The notes under the pieces: model-generated
Databases searched by the model: none
The model's input: only the letters and a program-made list of their open reading frames with translations
Told to the model about the DNA's origin: nothing
NCBI GenBank assembly: GCA_958417225.1
Contig: CATZCM010000002.1
Coordinates: forward strand, 1 to 64,000
Reading direction: 5' to 3'
DNA: 64,000 nt
Source: an uncultured Eubacteriales bacterium
GTDB lineage: Bacteria > Bacillota > Clostridia > Oscillospirales > Acutalibacteraceae
Shown: positions 61,667 to 64,000 of the stretch, in pieces
Layout: each line of letters opens with the position of its first letter
Numbering within the stretch: position 1 is the stretch's first letter
Translations under genes and position numbers: made by a program

Positions 61667-62344
61667 ATGCAAAAAGCAATCATTGGTAAAAAGATTGGCA
61701 TGACGCAAATCTTTGATGAAAAGGGAAACGTTGTTCCTGTAACTGTGATTGAAGCAGGTCCTTGCGTAGTGTCGCAAAAGAAAACTTTGGAAAATGATGG
61801 GTATGCTTCAATTCAGATGGGCTTTGGCGATATAAAGCTAAAGTATAAAAAAGGATCTCGTTCTGAGAAATTTGATAACAAGCCGAAGAACATTACACTT
61901 GCTCTTCAAGGGCACTTTGCAAAGGCGGACGTTGCCCCAAAGAAAATTCTTAGAGAATTTCGCGTTGATGACACGAGTGCGTTCAATGTAGGTGACGTGA
62001 TTAAAGCAGACGTTTTTGCAGAAGGAGACAAAGTTGACGTTACTGGAAAGAGCAAAGGTAAGGGGTACGCTGGCGTTATAAAACGCTGGAATTTCAGAAG
62101 ATTGAAAGAATCTCATGGTTCAGGTCCAGTGGCACGTCACGGTGGTTCACTCGGTGCATGTTCTACACCTTCAAGAGTTTGGAAGGGCAAGAAAATGGCA
62201 GGACATCTCGGATGTGAGAAAGTTACAGTGCAAAATCTTACTGTAGTGAAAATTGACAATGAAAACAACTTGATCGCAATCAAAGGTGCAATCCCAGGTC
62301 CAAATGGTGGCACAGTTACGATTCGCGACAGTGTGAAAGCGTAA
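61667..62344 (+). CDS. rplC: 50S ribosomal protein L3
   Basis: 225 aa with [10 protein letters not shown] at the N-terminus and the conserved loop G-P-V-A-R-H-G-G-S that reaches the peptidyl-transferase centre. Start after AGGAGG. Second gene of the S10 operon. Confidence 0.97.
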   Translation: MQKAIIGKKIGMTQIFDEKGNVVPVTVIEAGPCVVSQKKTLENDGYASIQMGFGDIKLKYKKGSRSEKFDNKPKNITLALQGHFAKADVAPKKILREFRVDDTSAFNVGDVIKADVFAEGDKVDVTGKSKGKGYAGVIKRWNFRRLKESHGSGPVARHGGSLGACSTPSRVWKGKKMAGHLGCEKVTVQNLTVVKIDNENNLIAIKGAIPGPNGGTVTIRDSVKA

Positions 62345-62361
62345 GGAAAGGAGGAGTTGAA

Positions 62362-62985
62362 ATGTCTAAAGTAGCAGTACTCGATATGACGGGTAAAGAA
62401 GTAGATCAGATTGAACTTTCCGATGCTATTTTTGGTGTAACACCTAACGAAACTTTGATACACAAGATGGTAGTTAACCATTTGGCAAAGTGCCGTCAGG
62501 GTACACAATCAGCACTTACTCGTGCAGAAGTATCTGGCGGAGGAAAAAAACCTTGGAGACAAAAAGGTACGGGCCATGCTCGTCAGGGTTCGATCCGTGC
62601 ACCACAATGGACACATGGTGGAATCGTGTTTGCACCAAAGCCAAGAGACTATGGTTTTGCTGTAAACAAAAAGGAAAGAAGACTTGCTATGAAGTCGGCT
62701 TTTTCCGATAAGGCACTTGAAAACAATATAATTGTGCTTGAAGGCATTAATATGGATGAGTTCAAAACAAAGACCATTGTTAATATGCTTAAGGCTATTG
62801 ACGCAGAGTGTAAACCGCTTATAGTTTTGGCTGAACCAAACAATAAAATTACCAACTCCGCAAGAAACATCAAAGGGGTTAAAACTGCTTTGGTTAACAC
62901 ACTTAACGTGTACGATATCATGAATGCAAATAAGCTCGTGATAGTGAAAGAAGCAGTAAATAAAATTGAGGAGGTGTATGCGTAA
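62362..62985 (+). CDS. rplD: 50S ribosomal protein L4
   Basis: 207 aa with the loop G-G-G-K-K-P-W-R-Q-K-G-T-G-H-A-R-Q-G-S that lines the exit tunnel. L4 is the usual autoregulator of this operon. Its stop overlaps the start of rplW (TAATG). Confidence 0.97.
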   Translation: MSKVAVLDMTGKEVDQIELSDAIFGVTPNETLIHKMVVNHLAKCRQGTQSALTRAEVSGGGKKPWRQKGTGHARQGSIRAPQWTHGGIVFAPKPRDYGFAVNKKERRLAMKSAFSDKALENNIIVLEGINMDEFKTKTIVNMLKAIDAECKPLIVLAEPNNKITNSARNIKGVKTALVNTLNVYDIMNANKLVIVKEAVNKIEEVYA

Positions 62986-63275
62986 TGGCAGCACAAGATA
63001 TTATAATTCGCCCAATAATCACAGAAAAGAGCATGTCTCAATTTGCCATGAAGAAATACACTTTCGAGGTTGCTAAGAGTGCAAATAAAATTGAAATTGC
63101 AAAAGCTGTTGAAGAGTTATTTCCGGTTAAGGTTGCAAAAGTAAATACGATGAATGTCCGTGGACATTTGCGTCGTCAAGGTAGATCGGAAGGTTACACG
63201 GCTTCTTGGAAAAAGGCAATCGTAACTCTTACAGAAGAGAGTAAACCGATTGATTTCTTTGATGGAATGCTTTAA
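62985..63275 (+). CDS. rplW: 50S ribosomal protein L23
   Basis: 96 aa, I-I-I-R-P-I-I-T-E-K-S-M start and K-V-N-T-M-N-V-R-G-H middle. Sits at the tunnel exit and docks trigger factor and SRP. Coupled to rplD. Confidence 0.97.
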   Translation: MAAQDIIIRPIITEKSMSQFAMKKYTFEVAKSANKIEIAKAVEELFPVKVAKVNTMNVRGHLRRQGRSEGYTASWKKAIVTLTEESKPIDFFDGML

Positions 63276-63345
63276 CCTTTAAATTAAAAATAAAAGCAGA
63301 TATGGAGCAGTGACTCCGCAAAGCTAAATAAGGAGTGAAATTTAA

Positions 63346-64000
63346 ATGCCAGTAAAGTTTTTTAAACCGACTACGCCTTCAAGACGTAACATGTCGGTGA
63401 TAGATTACTCCGGACTTTCCAAGTGTGGTCCAGAAAAAAGCCTTCTTGCACCGCTTAAGAAACATTCCGGGCGTAACAGTTACGGTAGAATTACAGTTCG
63501 TCACAAGGGTGGCGCTAATAGAAGAAAATATCGCTTGATTGACTTCAAAAGACAAAAATTTGATGTGCCGGGTATTGTAAAGACGATTGAGTACGATCCA
63601 AACAGAAGTGCACATATTGCATTGGTTGAATATGAGGACGGAGAGAAAAGATATATCATCGCACCTCATGGCATAAAACCAGGTCACAAGATAATGGCTG
63701 GTAAAGATGCAGACATTCTTCCGGGAAATGCTTTACCACTTGAAAATATACCAACCGGTACGTTTATTCACAACGTAGAACTTCATCCAGGAAAGGGAGC
63801 TCAGCTTGCAAGAAGTGCTGGAATTATGGCACAGCTTATGGCAAAGGAAGGTAAACTAGCACTTTTACGTTTACCATCAGGCGAACTCAGAAATGTACCA
63901 GTGGAGTGTATGGCAACAGTTGGTCAAGTGGGCAACATTGAGCATGAAAACGTAAAAATCGGTAAAGCAGGACGTAAACGTCATATGGGTATAAGACCAA
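63346..64000 (+). CDS. rplB: 50S ribosomal protein L2 (cut by window end)
   Basis: First 218 residues: [14 protein letters not shown] start, [11 protein letters not shown] and A-G-R-K-R-H-M-G near the window end, where the catalytic-centre loop begins. Start ATG 63346 after AAGGAGTG. The gene continues beyond the window; nothing suggests that it is broken. Confidence 0.97.
   Translation, partial: MPVKFFKPTTPSRRNMSVIDYSGLSKCGPEKSLLAPLKKHSGRNSYGRITVRHKGGANRRKYRLIDFKRQKFDVPGIVKTIEYDPNRSAHIALVEYEDGEKRYIIAPHGIKPGHKIMAGKDADILPGNALPLENIPTGTFIHNVELHPGKGAQLARSAGIMAQLMAKEGKLALLRLPSGELRNVPVECMATVGQVGNIEHENVKIGKAGRKRHMGIRP

Overview
The window is low-GC, spore-former-type Firmicutes DNA, most likely Clostridia of the Oscillospirales type (inferred from gene content, not from a marker phylogeny). 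The evidence is a spoIVB-spo0A pair, a hup-rqcP-yabP-yabQ-divIC-yabR cluster, a zinc-type L28, Shine-Dalgarno sites of the AGGAGG kind and several TTG/GTG starts. Housekeeping blocks are interleaved with accessory DNA that looks host-directed: very large secreted proteins, a ubiquitin-specific-protease domain, a zinc phospholipase C domain and BspA-like leucine-rich repeats. That mix is what I would expect of a bacterium living on or inside a eukaryotic cell such as a protist; this lifestyle is inference.

Layout. 1-5.9 kb is a decayed accessory zone: a small secreted protein present in three copies (two broken), a pseudogene of an HTH regulator whose intact paralogue lies at 38.3-40.0 kb, a broken sortase substrate and an intact LPKTG surface protein. 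5.9-15.0 kb (minus strand) holds an OmpR-type two-component system followed by two tandem copies of an ATPase/FtsX-permease cassette; a relic of the kinase 3' end between the copies shows how the duplication arose. 15.6-26.8 kb carries two giant secreted proteins (1462 and 1251 aa) that share two conserved blocks, with a NatAB-like exporter between them. 26.9-34.0 kb (minus) has addA, a small membrane protein, rpmB, spo0A and spoIVB; 34.1-38.0 kb (plus) has yqzL-recO, five tRNAs, and rpmG-secE-nusG-rplK-rplA. 40.4-43.7 kb is an operon of a contractile-injection-system-type AAA ATPase with STAS and HATPase/STAS partner-switching proteins. 44-51 kb is conserved clostridial core (flippase, hup-yabR cluster, amidohydrolase, rsmH), followed by two tRNAs. 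52.7-60.9 kb is a two-gene operon of giant proteins with bacteriocin-type leaders. 61.0 kb to the end is the S10 ribosomal protein operon, running out of the window in rplB.

The most striking system is the 52.7-60.9 kb operon. Both products (1223 and 1445 aa) begin with a Nif11-like/double-glycine leader of about 80 residues, normally seen on small bacteriocin precursors. In the first it is followed by a hydrophobic segment ending just before a Trp that aligns with Trp1 of clostridial zinc phospholipase C, and the other zinc ligands are visible. The second has a long repeated coiled coil and a C-terminal USP-type deubiquitinase with Cys, His and Asp boxes. I read this as a pair of exported effectors acting on host membrane and host ubiquitin. 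No peptidase-containing exporter for such leaders lies in the window.

A second notable point is Spo0A: the DNA-binding domain is very well kept, but the phosphoacceptor aspartate is replaced by Asn56, so control by a normal phosphorelay looks lost even though spoIVB, yabP and yabQ remain.
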